From NCBI GenBank assembly GCA_963922205.1, contig CAWUHX010000324.1, positions 124,001-188,000 on the forward strand: DNA of 64,000 nucleotides, read 5' to 3'. The position numbers were made by a program, and so were the translations under genes. Shown here one piece after another: positions 9,755-23,100 of this stretch. Below the pieces are notes generated by a model that did no database searches, was not told where the DNA came from, and saw only the letters and a list, made by a program, of their open reading frames with translations. This DNA is from Romanomermis culicivorax. Taxonomy: Eukaryota > Nematoda > Enoplea > Mermithida > Mermithidae. Each line of letters starts with the position of its first letter. Positions within the stretch are counted from its first letter, which is position 1.

Positions 9755-10140
9755 AGGGACAGCACAATTTGCAAGAATATGTGCGGCGCCTTTCCCCTTG
9801 ACCTCCCATGCGGCATGTGGCCTGGCCCTTCACAATGTGTCGCAGCTAACGCTCATTTCAGTAGTCAATAATTTAATCAAATCGTTGAAAAGATTCCAAG
9901 GAACAGCGCAATTCGCAAGAATATGTGCGGCGCCTTACCCCTTGACCTCTCGCGGGGCATGTGGCCTGACCCCTCACAATGTGTCGCAGTTAATGCTCAT
10001 TTCAGTAGTCAATAATTTAATCAAATTGTTGAAAAGATTCCAAGAAACAGCGCAATTTGCATGTGCGGCGCCTTACCCCTCGACCTCTTGCGGGTCGTGT
10101 GGTCGTGCTCAAGCCTCCCAAAGTGGTTTCCCTGCCGTTT
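9755..10140 (+). repeat. About three tandem units of a roughly 133-bp repeat
   Basis: Successive units carry GCGGCGCCTTACCCCTTGAC followed by CACAATGTGTCGCAGTTAA and TAATTTAATCAAATTGTTGA. They are the inverse of 6780-7010. The 139-codon ORF over this stretch simply translates the repeat. Confidence 0.6.
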
Positions 10141-10316
10141 GACGCGTTTCTAGCTTTTTGTAGCTGTTCTTAGACTCGATAAGCAAGTTACTCTGTTCGC
10201 TACAGTGATTGATAATTTGACAAATATACTGTATATACACTTATCATTATAACGCTATAAGAGTAGTGTGTGCACCAGCTGCAGTAATACCGAGTCCATC
10301 TAGCCACTGCCCTTAG

Positions 10317-10677
10317 CATACCTGTAATTGGGGGACCCCCCCCCCCAACTTGGCCAACCATATACCCAATCCATACCTGTAAGAGGTCCGACCAGTCGGG
10401 GGGGGGACCGAAAAAAGTCGAAATTTTTCCCAAAAAAAAGGCCAAAAACATATACATTTTTGTAAATTTTTTCCAAACTGGGGGGGTTGGGTATAGGGTT
10501 GGATAAGTTGCCGTTGGGGGGGTCCCCCCCCAACCCCGCCCCAGTTTGAAAAAAATTGAGAAAATTTGCAAAAAAGTGTATGTTTTTTGGGAAAAATTTC
10601 GACTTTTTTCGACCCCCTCCCCCCAAATTTCGGATTTACCCCCCCCCCCCCAACCGGTCGGACCTCTTACAGGTATG
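10317..10677. mobile_element. CATACCTGTA foldback MITE, composite of two copies
   Basis: Both outer ends read CATACCTGTA/TACAGGTATG. Inside are long C and G runs and a second CATACCTGTAAGAGGTCC start at 10371. Flanks GCCCTTAG and GGGCTTAG look like a diverged 8-bp target duplication (6 of 8). Clean single copies lie at 46159-46356 and 46665-46850, and a truncated start at 10697-10757. Confidence 0.6.
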
Positions 10678-10754
10678 GGGCTTAGGTAGGTCATAAGTAC
10701 CTCTGTAAGAGGTCCGACCAGTCGGGAAGGGGGTCGAAAAAAGTCGAAGTTTTT

Positions 10755-11025
10755 CCCAAGACTGTCAATGGCTGATGAATGAAAAGTAATTCTGAATGTT
10801 TTTTCTTATCTCACTGACATCAGCTGGAAAAAATATGTTGGGTACGATTTTTACGAAAGATTAATGCGTTAAACGTTAATTTTTTATCGTGCTTCTGGCC
10901 TGCCTTGAACCTTTCCACAGTTTTCACTATGTTTCTAGTAGAAAAAATTTTTTTTTGTGTCATTGGCACAAATTTTTTTGGCCTCTTGTGCCAATTGGCA
11001 CAAATGTCCGTGCACAAAAAACGCT
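10755..11025 (-). mobile_element. Copy of the GTGCCAATTGGCAC element, minus orientation
   Basis: The segment from ACTGTCAATGGCTGATGAAT to CCGTGCACAAAAAACGCTG matches, in reverse, the ends and interior of the element at 46027-47446. The palindrome TTGTGCCAATTGGCACAAA lies at 10986-11004. The right end is clear (AACGCTG at 11025). The left end is approximate. Confidence 0.5.
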
Positions 11026-12178
11026 GATTGCGAAGAGAGCACTAGCATCGATTTGATTGATCGAAAAATTCCATCATCAATTTCATTGGTTGGAGATATT
11101 TATACCGTTAATTTGATTGGTCGGAAAAATGTAGTTTACTGCATCTTAACCGCAAATATAAGCCTAGGTCTAACCAGGGTTTTTTTTGCACACAGCAACC
11201 AAATTTCGGGTTGTACAACCAACTTTTTTTCGGTAGTGTTCTATCATACCCCCGCCACCAATTTTTTTATTTTTGGCTTAGGCTTAGACTATAGTGGCAG
11301 ATGACTGCCCATTTGATTCTATGCTACGCGATATTGCTCTTTTTATGTCAGCGAAAATTAGTATTTTATTATGATTAAAGTAAGTGTTTTTACACGAGCC
11401 TGTGGTCGAGTGGATAGAACATCAGTCTTCGAGTCTCAAGGTGTTTTGGGTAGGAGGTTCAAATTCAACCAGAAAAAAAATTTTGATCAAAATATGGTCT
11501 TCAGTAAGAAAAAAAAATTGGTGGCGGGGGTATAATAGAACAGTACCCTTTTTTCTGCCAAGTTGCACAGTGCAACTTGAGGCCTGACTGCTCTTTCGAT
11601 TAGGTTACCAGCGCGAAGCGCCAAGAAAATTGACGTTTTTAACCATTTTTTGTTCAAAAGTTGACATTTTTCATCAAAAAATTGACATTTTTCCCACCAA
11701 AAGTATGGGGGTCCCTACGGCTACCCTATGGCTAGCCATAGGATTGGAAAATCCTGGGGGGCGGTCGCCCAATGGCTAGCCATATGGTCGACGATTTCTG
11801 GGGTGTGGCTCCCATAGCACTTCCCCCCAATTACATGTATGCTTGGGCGGGCGCGACGCGCCCGTCCTGCCGAGGCTCTTCAAAATAAATTTGTTAGTTG
11901 AGATAGCAGCAAGGGTTTAATATGGCAAATGGGGCTTGTTTCTGTATTTTAGAAGCATACCCAAATATTCTGATGTTTTGAGAGTAGCCCACATTGTGAC
12001 GACACAATTGGTGTTCTTCAACAGTTGAAGGCATTATTGACGATAGATTTCTCATGAATCCATCTGCTCCGGCGCGGAGACCCGGAAAAATTTTGGCGTT
12101 ATTACATTCTAAAGCACTGGAAATTGAATCTTTGCAACATTGAGAAATATGTTAAAATGAAACTAATAGACCGTGATT
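11026..12178. other. Unassigned, repeat-derived spacer
   Basis: It holds GATTGGT and TTAGGC pieces like those at 840-1225, a degenerate tRNA-like A/B box pair at 11402-11480 (GTGGTCGAGTGGATAGAACA, then GGTTCAAATTCAACC), and a GCGCGAAGCGCC palindrome at 11610-11622. I see no protein gene. Confidence 0.4.
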
Positions 12179-14175
12179 CGGTATTAGTGTAGTACGTGCA
12201 CCGGACTTTTTCGACGTGGTTTTTTCCGCAAATTTTTTCGTCTCCGGTAGGTTTCGAACTGCAGACTGTTGCGTACGAAGCGAGCGCCTAACCGATTGAG
12301 CTAAACCATCCAACCTAACTGAGCTACGATTTAATTCTTATACCATAAATTGTTTTTGTTTTGACAAAAACTTGTTTTTGAAAATTTTTTTTTTTGAATT
12401 GTTTTTTTTGAAATTGTTTTTGACAAAAAGTGAAATTTGTTTTTGTAACAAATGCAAAATTTGTAATGTGTAAAGTGTTATTTTTACTTTTTAAAGCTGT
12501 TAATTGCGTAGTTTCCATATTACTTTTTGAGTTTTATGTGAAAAGTGTATTGTAGAACGACATCGGCTTACTGTAGGAAAAATTGACATGATTTTTGAAC
12601 TCCACGGTATCGATTTACCTATAGGTTACTATGTTACATATGCAAATTTCACAATGGTTCACAAACTATGAAGTCCGGTGCACGTACTACACTCACGGTT
12701 CATGCGCGTCCTTGAAATCCTTGAATTGTCCTTATTTTTGAAAGCCGTCCTTGAAATCCTGGAATTGTCCTTGAATTCTGGAAAAAAAGAGAAATGCCCT
12801 TGAATTTTCTCAAAGTTCATGGCGTGAAATTAATTTTGAGGAAAAAACGTCAAAAATTTCCGGCGCTCCGCGCCAAAAAACGTTGTTCTCTTTTCAATTC
12901 TTAGTTGTGACTTTTCTGCTTTGTTTTTATTTTTCATTTATATACCAACTGCCCAGAATTCTGCTGACAAATGGTTTTTTTCCTTCGCTGGTGTGCCCTC
13001 ATCCTTTTTCTGCATTGCATGGATTAAGCCTCTATCTCAGGATTGTATTAGTGTAATGTTTTCTCACCAACAGTAATCAGGCACCTATAAAAATTATCGT
13101 GATCAGTGCACCACTTTCAGTACTGTTTAACCTGTGAAAGCTAAAATCTAGGTACCAAAACTTTGTTTTTATAGTCTGACAACTAGGCATATGAATAATT
13201 CTTGTGAAACTCTTAGGCCTTGTTTAAAAGTCACTGTATAACGAAACTAGAAATTATACACATCCAATAGATAAGTGAAAATTCAGATAAAACCTGCATC
13301 AACTGCTGAAAGTATAGTGATGTTGCTGCAGATAATAGAAAAGACATCAGCTATGAGCCAGCAAGTGGAATACGACAACCTTCAAGGTATCATCACGATG
13401 AGCACTTTGTCTGCATATAACGTTTCCTTGATGTTAGCAAAAGTTGAGGTAACCAAATTGAATGAGGATTCCCATTTTGTTAGTGCGTAATGTATTTTTC
13501 AACACAGGAAGTCAGAAGAATTTATTTCCAATGCTCTCTGAGCAAAATTATGGGATTTAATTATGTGGAATTAATCAATTAATTAATGTGTATTGTGTGA
13601 AATTATGTGTAATATGCAAACAATTTTTGTAATTATAGTTTCTGGTTGGTCGAAAGGTTGCGAGTTGATGCATCACAATCTGCATTGTATTCAAGGTGTC
13701 AGTAATTGAGCAAAGTTAATTGCATCTGAGCGAGTTGCAGTTGAGTGGTTCGGGATAGCTTATCATGTTTTTCGTGTTGGATAGAATCTGTGATAGACTG
13801 TGTAAACACAAGGTCGTTGTCCTGGTCAATGAATTGCAATAATACATGGAGAGTGAATTCAGGTTTGGGTTTGGAATTTCAGGGTTTGGAATTGCTCTAG
13901 ATTTCGATGATGATTTAATGTAAAGGTATGTGTCTGGTATGTGTGGTATGTCTTCCAAGTTGAACACTGGTTTGTCTTTGTGGTTGATTATGTCTAGGGC
14001 TGATATGGGATTGATTTTTCTGAGGATGCTTGGCTATTTCCTTTTGCCATTCTGGAGTATCACTATTTTTTGATGAAAATAGTCCTTGAAGAATGAAAAT
14101 TTGTTTCCTTAAAATCCTTGAATTGTCCTTGAATTTCATTTTCAAAAGGGCGCATGAACCCTGTACACTAATACC
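12179..14175. mobile_element. Non-autonomous hAT-like element interrupted by another transposon
   Basis: The left end GGTATTAGTGTAGTACGTG (from 12181) is mirrored by CACGTACTACACTAATACC. That right end is split by the element at 12694-14163 only 12 bp from the terminus. Flanks CCGTGATT (12171-12178) and CTGTGATT (14176-14183) are a 7-of-8 target duplication. A tRNA-like A/B box pair sits on the minus strand at about 12245-12315, with a TCG at the anticodon position. Confidence 0.7.
12694..14163. mobile_element. 1.47-kb DNA transposon, copy 1 (6-bp target duplication)
   Basis: The ends read CACGGTTCATGCGC and GCGCATGAACCCTG, with the imperfect inverted repeat continuing through CCTTGAAATCCTTGAATTG. 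The flanks are an exact TACACT duplication (12688-12693, 14164-14169). Copy 2 at 51483-52939 is nearly identical along its length, so the family moved recently. Short frames (71 codons at 13275-13490 on +, 83 and 76 codons on -) are shared in part but no transposase domain is visible, so it is non-autonomous. Confidence 0.9.
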
Positions 14176-14423
14176 CTGTGATTCCCATTCCGGTGCTCCG
14201 CGCCAGGAAAAATTATCGAATTTTTATATTGTGAAACACTAGAAAATGAATATTCGCAACAATTATTACCGAATAGAAGCTATAAATTCGTCTAGATTGC
14301 TGTTTTCTTCGTTTTTAAAGGCAAAAGTTCACGTTCAAAATATTCGAAAATTTCTAGGCCAAGCCAGTGAGAGAAAAAATTGGTAAGATAGATTAATGAA
14401 AAATCTCAATTTCCGGCGAAATA

Positions 14424-17110
14424 ATGGCTGTCAATGATTCAGTTTTTTTCTGTACCCGACTCCCGAAGTCATTTTTTTCGCTTAAAAATGCTCATAGACG
14501 CTTTATTTATGTGTTTTCGAGCTTTTTAAAACCTTCTGGTGTTCTTAGAGCCGTTAATTCATTAAAATTGAGGAAAAAAATTGAAATTTTAGAGTTTGAT
14601 CGAAGTCTAATCTACAAGCATTGTGGAACAAATTTTCAGCAAACTATCCAAGAGCATAATTACTTTGAATTACATGAGAAATCGACGGTTAGGTCCTCTA
14701 TGATGACAAGTGAGAGCCCAAAAAAATATACTGATCTTTCCGGGAATCTTTTCAGTCTTGAACTCCCAAAAATTTATGTTCTCAATGATAACAACGTCTA
14801 AAATTTCTTCTCGCATTTTTGAATTCATTTTTTCAAAATACTCGGTCCGATTAATAAATGTACCTCAAATTCACAACTTTCTACCGATGATATTTCAGTT
14901 TAACCACCAGCTGAGGTTATCGTATAATATTTATTTTACTTACCGATCGGTTTTACAGAAAACTACCCTTTTTGGCTGCGTTTTACGTGATCGTGCGGAT
15001 TAAAAGACATCCGTACACCCCTTAGTGACTCGTTTCTGATTAGATTATATAAATTTTCAGCGTTCTTGGAACAATTTAATATGGTCAACGATTTGTCTAT
15101 GGAAAATGAAGTTCGGTCAACGTCTTGCATAGAAGAAGAGAAAATTAGCGAAGAATTAATTGAAGAATTGGTTGATACTGCTCGAGATTATGCTCAAGTC
15201 AGTTGGATGGTTTTCGATTTGCTTCTTACGTCCTTTAATTTAAAGTGAAGGAGACAGCTCTTGAATTCACGCATGATTTTTTGGAGTAATGTCGCTAAAA
15301 ACGCATGCGTATATATTTCAACTACTGTTCGCTTTTTTGATTGAAAATCGAACAGTAACAGAACATTGGAATCTTGATTATTTTTTAAATCACGGGGCAT
15401 GATGGTATAAACTCAGTCGGAGGCAAACAGGCGCAGCCAGTTTTCGCCCGGGAGGAGGAATCTACAATTTTTTCAGAATTTTTAGCGTTCGTAACATGAT
15501 CAAAATTTAAAAATCAAGTTAAAACACTAAAACTGTGTTTTTGATTTTTATCCCGCTTCAGTTGCAAAGATTGAATAAATAAAGTCAAAGGTGTATGAAA
15601 TCCGAAAAATTATTGATTTCTTACTTTTTCGACATTGAGATCTGTTTCTCTTTGATCGAAACTTGAAATTTTAATAGGTTTCATGTTTGTCGAAATTTGA
15701 GCATTTTAAAAATGTTAACAAAAATATAACTTTCTTGGTCTTACTTATCCTCCAGAGTAGTGAAATTCCAAGCTTACCCTATGCCAGTGGATTTAATCTT
15801 GGCTACCGGCCTCTAGGGAGTTTTACGTCGTTTTTGTTTCATGTTTCCGTTCATTTCGTATCTATAGAAGCTGCCGACTAGTTAACAACCTATTTTAGAG
15901 GGAGAAGGTAGCAGATTTTCCGAACTCGGGTCGCTAAAAAAGATCTGTTATTTCGCATGAAATCGCAAAAAGCACTATCGTAATCAATTATCCATAGATT
16001 GCAGTCCTACCTGGGCAAAGCAAATTTTGTACGTAGCTTAGCTACCCGAGCCAAATTTTTTAGGTTGGTTGTCATTTTTCAAAAAGGTTGTTTCAATGTT
16101 TTTCATAAGTGCTTTTTCACTCCAAAATGCTCAATGTATGCACGCTTTCGAGCTTGTTTTGCATTCTAATGTTCCATTAGTCAGTAGTTTGTATAAATTA
16201 AGGGCCAAAATAAAGATTTTGAATCTTAGGTCAGATAGCGCTGAATACAACAAAATCAACAACAATCTGAAGCGCAGGAAACCGGATTTCCTACAAGCTC
16301 GACAATGGACATTTCTACTGACGGCATAACTCTCTTTGCGGCGTTGGACGCCGGAATCATTTTTAGACTCGAATGTTGGATTTTAAATGTTATTTATAAC
16401 TAAGAAAATAATTAATTAAAATTGAGCAAAAAATTGAAATTTTCGATTTTCAAGTCTAATTTACAAGCATCGTGGAACAAATTTTCTAGAAAACTATCCA
16501 ATAGCACAATGAATTAGCATTAGATTATAAATCCATGGTTAAGTCCTCTATGATGACAAGTGAAAGCCCAAAAAAGATGTTAATCTTTCCGGCGCCAAGC
16601 GCCTGAAATTTTTTTTGTGTATGATATTCGGCAACGCTGGAAAATCAGTTTTCCAAGCATGCATTTCAAGGATTAGATTCAAATTTTGTGTTCAAAAGTC
16701 GTAATTTTTAGAAATTCGTTATTTGAAAAATTTTAAAATCGTTAATTTATTCGTTAACTCCCATGAACTTGGCTGAAAAGATGTGAGTGGAAGAATAGAA
16801 ATTTCCGAAAACTACTTCCATGAAGCTTCCGAATTGATTTTACATTAAGAAAGGAATAATCGCTCCGAAAAGTTTAGAGACTTGACGTATTGATCTTTCT
16901 CAAAAACTATTTCAAGGAAAGACCGCGAATCTTCATTAAATATGAAGATAAAATATTAAAGATTACCACTAGATTTGATAATACGTTTGAGATAATACGT
17001 TTGATGATAATATAATACGAGATAATACGTTTGAGGTGATGAAAACTATTATACATTAAATGATAGGTGGATGTAGACATTCTGAAAGGCGCTACTGAGC
17101 TAGGTAATAC
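14424..17110. repeat. Dispersed repeat copies related to 45035-45800
   Basis: Words such as CGCTTAAAAATGCTCA, GAAATCGAYGGTTARGTCCT and GATAATACGTTTGA recur in order at 14470-14760, 16090-16600 and 16620-17100. They also occur in the element bounded at 44999-46016. They mark at least two older, eroded copies of that family on either side of exon 1 of glutathione synthetase. Confidence 0.6.
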
Positions 17111-20100
17111 ATATATTTATCATTCTAAATTATAAAACGAAAATCTTGTCATTGGCGCGGCTCATGTTTTATTAGCGCCGCGCTAAAAAAACAGTGTACG
17201 AGTCATTAAATGGCAATACATTATTATTAACAATCTTGCATCAATATATGCTTACTGTAAAGGTGCTTCCAGTGTGCTTATCTTTACGCGAAGCTTCAAA
17301 AAATTAATTTTTTGTTAGTTTTGGCTGCAAAAAATCATTTTTGACCAAAAAGACTGACGTTTTTCATGTTTTCTGGCGTACTTGAGTCTTGGTGAATACC
17401 GTTGACTCAAAAGTTGTGGAGACGACTTTCGATTAGGGTTCGGCCAGGATCAAAGTCAATCCCCATCCTTAAAAAATTTTCGGGTTACGCCCCCCCCCCC
17501 AACTGGTCGGACCTCTTACAGGTATGGGTGTTTGACGATTTTTTCGGGTCATGGAGTGGTGTCCAGGGTCCCGGGTAGGAGAGTTTACCCGCCACCCGAC
17601 CTCCCCCCCTTTTGCATGTATGACTTGATTCCAAAGGCGTAACATCAAAACTTTAAAAAGTGCTGACCAAAAAATAGTTTCACATACTTGACTAATATAG
17701 ATAAAAGAATATCATAGGTGGCGCGACAGCGTCAACCTATAATATACTTAGCCCTCAAATTTCATGTCCCCCTCCTAGAGCCAAAACGGTAAGAGCTAGA
17801 ACCTTCGGGTTTTTTGCATAATATCGGGCATAGGGGCAAACTACGGGGAGCCTTTTGTCATTTCGCCTATATCTGCAAGTGGTGCTCGGTGGGGCCCCAA
17901 AAACAGGTAAAAAACGCACTTTTTAAGGCCCCCCAGTTCCACCATGCCCAGCAATCGGTGTGCCATATCCAACCTCCATACTTCGGCCTAAGCATCTTGG
18001 GGGTGTTATCTCAAATGCGAATTTTTTTTTTAATATGGCCTCAATTCAATTATATGGTTGTTCAAAGTCCCGGAAAACGCCAAATTCCCCAATTTTGTTA
18101 TATAATACTTATGGGTTCAAAAACAAACTTTTTGGAGCATAATGCACTACTAATTTTTTTGCGGTTTCAATTGAACCTGTAGCCTTATTGCGATTTTTGG
18201 ACTGCAAGGGTTTTCGACCATTGGGAATTTGATAGACGCGGCCACTTATCACAAAAAATTATCCCGTGTGTAAACAAGCGTATTTCCGTGATTTTTCAGT
18301 GGAGGGAGTTTTCGACCGCGGGGATTCAGTAGATGTGGTCACTTTACACAAAAAATTATGCAATGTGTAAACAAGCGTATGTTCGTGATTTTTCGTTGGA
18401 AGGGGTTTTCGACCACGAGGAATTCAATAAATGTGATCGCTTTACACAAAAAATTATCCCGTGAGTAAACAAGCGTATTTTCGTGATTTTTGAGTGGAAG
18501 GGGTTTTCGACCACGGGGAATTTGATGAATGTGATCATCTTACATAAAAAACTATCCCGGGTGTAAACAAGCGTATTTTTGTGGTTTTCAATGGAAAGGG
18601 TGTTCGACTGCGGGGAATTCAATGGATGCTTCACTTTACACAATAAAGTTATCCAGGGTGTAAACATGCGTATTGCCGTTATTTTCTTGTGGAGGGGATT
18701 TCCGACCACAATGAATTCCATGAATGTGATCGCTTTACACAAAAAATTATCCCGCCGTGAGTAAACAAGCGTATTTTCGAGATTTTTCAGTGGAAGGGGT
18801 TTTCGACCATGGGGAATTTGTTGAATGCGATCATCTTACATATAAAACTATCCCGGGTGTAAACAAGTGTATTTATGTTATTTTTTGTGGAAGGGGTTTT
18901 CGACTGCGGAAAATTCAATGGATACGTCATTTTACACAAAAATCTATCTGGGGTGTAAACAAGCATATTTTTGTGATATTCTATGGAAGGGATTTTCGAC
19001 TGCGGGGAATTCAATGGATGCGTCACTTAACACAAAAAAATTATTCTGGATTTAACCAAGCCTATTTTTGTAATTTTTTTGTGGAAGGGGTTTTCGACCA
19101 TTGGTAATTTAATGAATGCGATCACTTTACGCAAAAAAATTTTCTTAGGGAGTGGTTTTCGATCACTGAGAGTTTAATGAATGTGATCACTTTACTCACT
19201 AATTCATATCGAGTGTAAACAAAGGTATTTCTGCGATTTTTTGGATCGAAGGATTCTAGACCATGAGGAATTCAATAGGTATGGTCATTTTTCAGTCTGT
19301 TCACAATATATTTTCAGTACTATGCAGTTTACACATCTTTTACTTTTGCTGGAAGTAAGAATTCGTAGCTTGAAGATGATTTTTTATTGTTTTTTGACGT
19401 GAAGATGACCAAATTTAAAACTTCAATGTGCTTCTATGAACGTTTTCGTGCATGGTTGAGGCCCACTAAAAAGAGGTGAACTAGTTTATTAGAAAATGCC
19501 CCGATGGGGCAGAAAAAAGGAGAATATACTTGCTTCGATAGTGCCATGCTAGAAAAAGGAGCGGACTAGACTTTTGAGAACTTGGGTTAAAGTTGGAAAA
19601 AATTCATTTTCGTTTTGGATTTTCATTTTTTCTCACTAAAAAATTTTCCATGTCTGTGAAAAAGTATATTCTGCAGCTGAGTGCATCAACACGCTTTCCA
19701 ACCAAACATGTAGATCTCCGAAATTTTAAGGACGGCACTTGCTTGGACCCTGGTTTTTTGACATATTTTGAAACAACAAATTCGATAGCAGTTCTCGAAA
19801 ATTTTTTTTTCATACAAAATGTTCCGGCTTCAATAGGGTAGTTTGCTCCCCCATGTCCTCCTTCACACTTCTGTGCTTCCAGTCGTTGAACTTTTTTAAT
19901 AAATTCAGTGTTAATAAAACGAGAATTGACTGTGGAAAAGTGACACATAAAATCCCACAGTTTTTTAGAAAAAAGCAACAGCACAAAGTCTTCCTAGAAC
20001 TGAATTATTTCTGCAGGATATATTTCATTCAGTCATTTTAGGTAACATATCGTGTATAATTCACACTGATCACAAGCTATAAACCCTTTTTCTCTCAATA

Positions 20101-23100
20101 TCTCAATAATTTCGGCCATCCCGACCACTCCCGTCCTACTTCCAGAAAAGTCCTACTGTTACCATGGGAATGCGAGTAGAGAGGGGAAGAAGTGGGAATC
20201 GGATTTGGCGCACACTCCTGATATAGGCATGGCTGAATCAGGAGCTTTTTAATGACATTTTTATGTGCTTTACCATGTTGCTCCATTTGCATATGGTGCC
20301 CAATGTCTGTAACCAAGGCTCAGTTGCACTAAAGAGGTCTAAGCTCGAGCTCAAGATAATCTCGAACAAAAAGGCGACACGGTTGTATCTCAAGTTTGCT
20401 GTAATCTCAATCTCATCAGGATTATAACGAACTCAATGCCGAGGTTATCGTCAGCCCTAGCTATCGGGTTGCATTATTATTTTCACATATTTTTCTTATC
20501 TCTAAACCAAACAAACATAAAAATGTTTGCAATTCCCAAACTCGAACTTAAACCTCAGTATTATTTGATCCTGAAGTGAGTATTGTTTGTGCAATGGAAG
20601 AAAATAATCTCGACATACCGATTAGCTCATACTGAGGATCACCAATTTAATTCCGATGTTGAGATTATCCTCATGTTGGATTAGTGCAACCGACCTCAGG
20701 TTTCTTTATAGTTCTGAAGATGACTATAATATGCCTCCCTCACTATTTTTCAGCTAGTGTGAGAAGCATTAGGTAGGGAGTTAGAATGCTATTGGTTTAC
20801 CATTTCTTTACATTTGAAATCATGTGCATATAATTTTTGTATAGAAAAATTTTACTGTAGTTTATGCCAGGTCAAGGACAAAATGCACGATGCTGCAGAA
20901 TATACCTTTTCACGGACATGGAAAATTTTTTAGTGAGAAAAAATGAAAATCCAGTATAAAGAAAATGAATTTTTTCCAACTTTAACCCAAGTTCTCAAAA
21001 GTCTAGTCCGCTCCTTTTTCTAGCATGGCACTATCGAAGCAAGTATATTCTCCTTTTTTCTGCCCCATCGGGGCAGAAAAAAAAATACAAAGTTGCATCA
21101 TCTCAACTCTTAGCATAGCAACTACCTGCTACTTCGACAACGACAGAAATTTTAGTATGGACAACGACAGAAATTTTTAGCTAGTTTTAACATACGTCGC
21201 TTGCACTTTGCAAACGGAAGATTTTATCTGAGAGCCGAAAGTAACGCCTGCTTTTGGTAAAATACTGCTCAAATCGGATTTGAGCTTGAATACCACATAC
21301 CCGCATATCTGTTGTCTTTGTTCAAAATTGATTTGAATATTGAAAAACTTAAACTCCGTGAAGAATTATCTCAGCTTGCCTTAGAATCAGCTATGCTGAT
21401 CCAATAAAAAGCATTTCTAGAAAATATAATGTTTTAGGATTTACAGTTCTTGAGTTTGAGGAATGGAAACTTTTGTAACTGTAACTTTGTAATTGTAACT
21501 CTGTTACTCTGATGAAAACGGAAATTTTTTATCAAGTGACGTGACCTCATTATTAAGTCAATCGATTAGCTCATTATCAGTTTATCACAAACATACGTAT
21601 AATCAGCCATTTCATACTGGAATGTTTGAGAGATCGTTCACGAGTTTCAAAATGAGGCACATTACAGCTTATATACACTCATTGTGCCGGAAAATGCCGA
21701 TCCCTTCCAATTATTTCAAGATCGATTGGTCAATTTTGGTCAGGATCGGGATCCCGACCGAACTCTAGCGCTTATACGGGCGAACTTTTTTGTTGGTGTC
21801 CCTTACCCCCTACCACAAGTATGCTTCATTTGATTACCTTTAAATTTCAGGGAAACGGAATTAACATGCGATTGAAAGGCCAAACGAACAGCGCCATGGT
21901 TGAGCATATCTCATTTACTATTTTGCCATCCGTTATTGAAAAAAGTTTATTTCAACAAGCCTGTGATGTACATGCAGTAAGCTCTATCTACTAGGTTTTT
22001 GTTGTAGGTACAGGATTCCTACAATACTGGCCAAAAAAAATCCCTGAATTTCCCAGGTATTCATAAATAATTGTTTTTGACATACACAACTGGGATACAA
22101 TTTTCGTTGTTTACAGTATATACTTTTAGAGTGTGTATTGCAGGTTTTTTTGTTTTTTTCTCGACAGGCCATTGGGCTCCTAAGGTCAAAATTTTACAGG
22201 CCAATAGGAATTTCAACAAGTCAAAGCTAAAAAGTTTGTAAATAAATGTCGTAGTAATAAAACAAAGTTTTTTGCAAAAAATTTAGTCAAAAACACTCTC
22301 AAAAATCACAGGAAAAGCCCTCAAAGCAGATCAATCATTTTGAAATCACACACAGAATAATAAGGCTCACAAATTAGATCAGTCATTATTCGAATCAATC
22401 ATCAGGATTTTTTGGCACAAACCAGGTTGATCTGCAACTTGGGGAAGTGTTTGCTTGCACAGATTAATTATTATTTGCTCACTCTAAAATTGATAAATTT
22501 GCTTAATTTCATCATAAAAATGATCAAAAGTTACTTTCCTTGTATTTCATTCACTTCGGGTCAGTTCCTGACTTTTAAATTGAATTTATTGAGTTTTGGG
22601 TGAGAAATCAAAAGTTTGGCTAGAGTAACTTGTTCGGTGCCTAGCGCCCAAAAATTTTGATTTCGAGGCCTCTAAAATGTCGGAAAATTCATTTTTCAGC
22701 AGATTCTACAAAAACTGCCGATTACCGATCGTTAATTATTATTAACGTTTTAATCAAGTTTTTTTAACTGCTGTTCAACAATTTATAAGCAGCAAAGATA
22801 TAAAACTTAAATGAAAAAATCAAAAATAACTATTTCTAATAAACCGCCCTCCGACCTTATGTACTCGTACACCAAGCGCTGGGCCTTTTGTATGAACATA
22901 CGGCTCAAGAAAAAAATCCCCTTTCCAGGTCCTGAAAAAAATCTCCTGAGTTTCCCAGGTTGTGTAGGAACCCTGAACTAAAACGGGGCATCGGAAGGCA
23001 AAGCCTCTGCCAAAAACGCGAAACGGTTTCCCAAAACGGAACGTCATTTTACGCATCTGGGTGATGAAGCAAGAAATGTTTTGGGCGTTCCGTTCCGCTC

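Larger units (their letters stand above)
15198..21850 (+). other. Intron 1 of glutathione synthetase, 6.65 kb
   Basis: The donor GTCAGT follows CAA at 15195-15197, and the acceptor TAAATTTCAG ends at 21850. It contains repeats at 16090-17110, a GGCGCcaaGCGCC palindrome at 16591, a CATACCTGTA end at 17460-17526, a minisatellite at about 18215-19240 and a long-TIR element at 19497-21075. I recognise nothing in 17530-18214 or 21076-21800. Confidence 0.75.

Noticed and set aside
9723..10142. 139-codon ORF with internal similarity
   Set aside because: It spans three tandem units of a roughly 133-bp repeat that also occurs at 6780-7010; the similarity is the repeat itself.
11402..11480. A tRNA gene with A and B boxes
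   Set aside because: The acceptor and anticodon stems do not pair and the flanks are repeat-derived; at most a SINE remnant.
18356..19107. ORFs of 128 and 116 codons with internal repeats
   Set aside because: They follow the 97-bp minisatellite in the glutathione synthetase intron and have no start context, splice support or recognisable domain.
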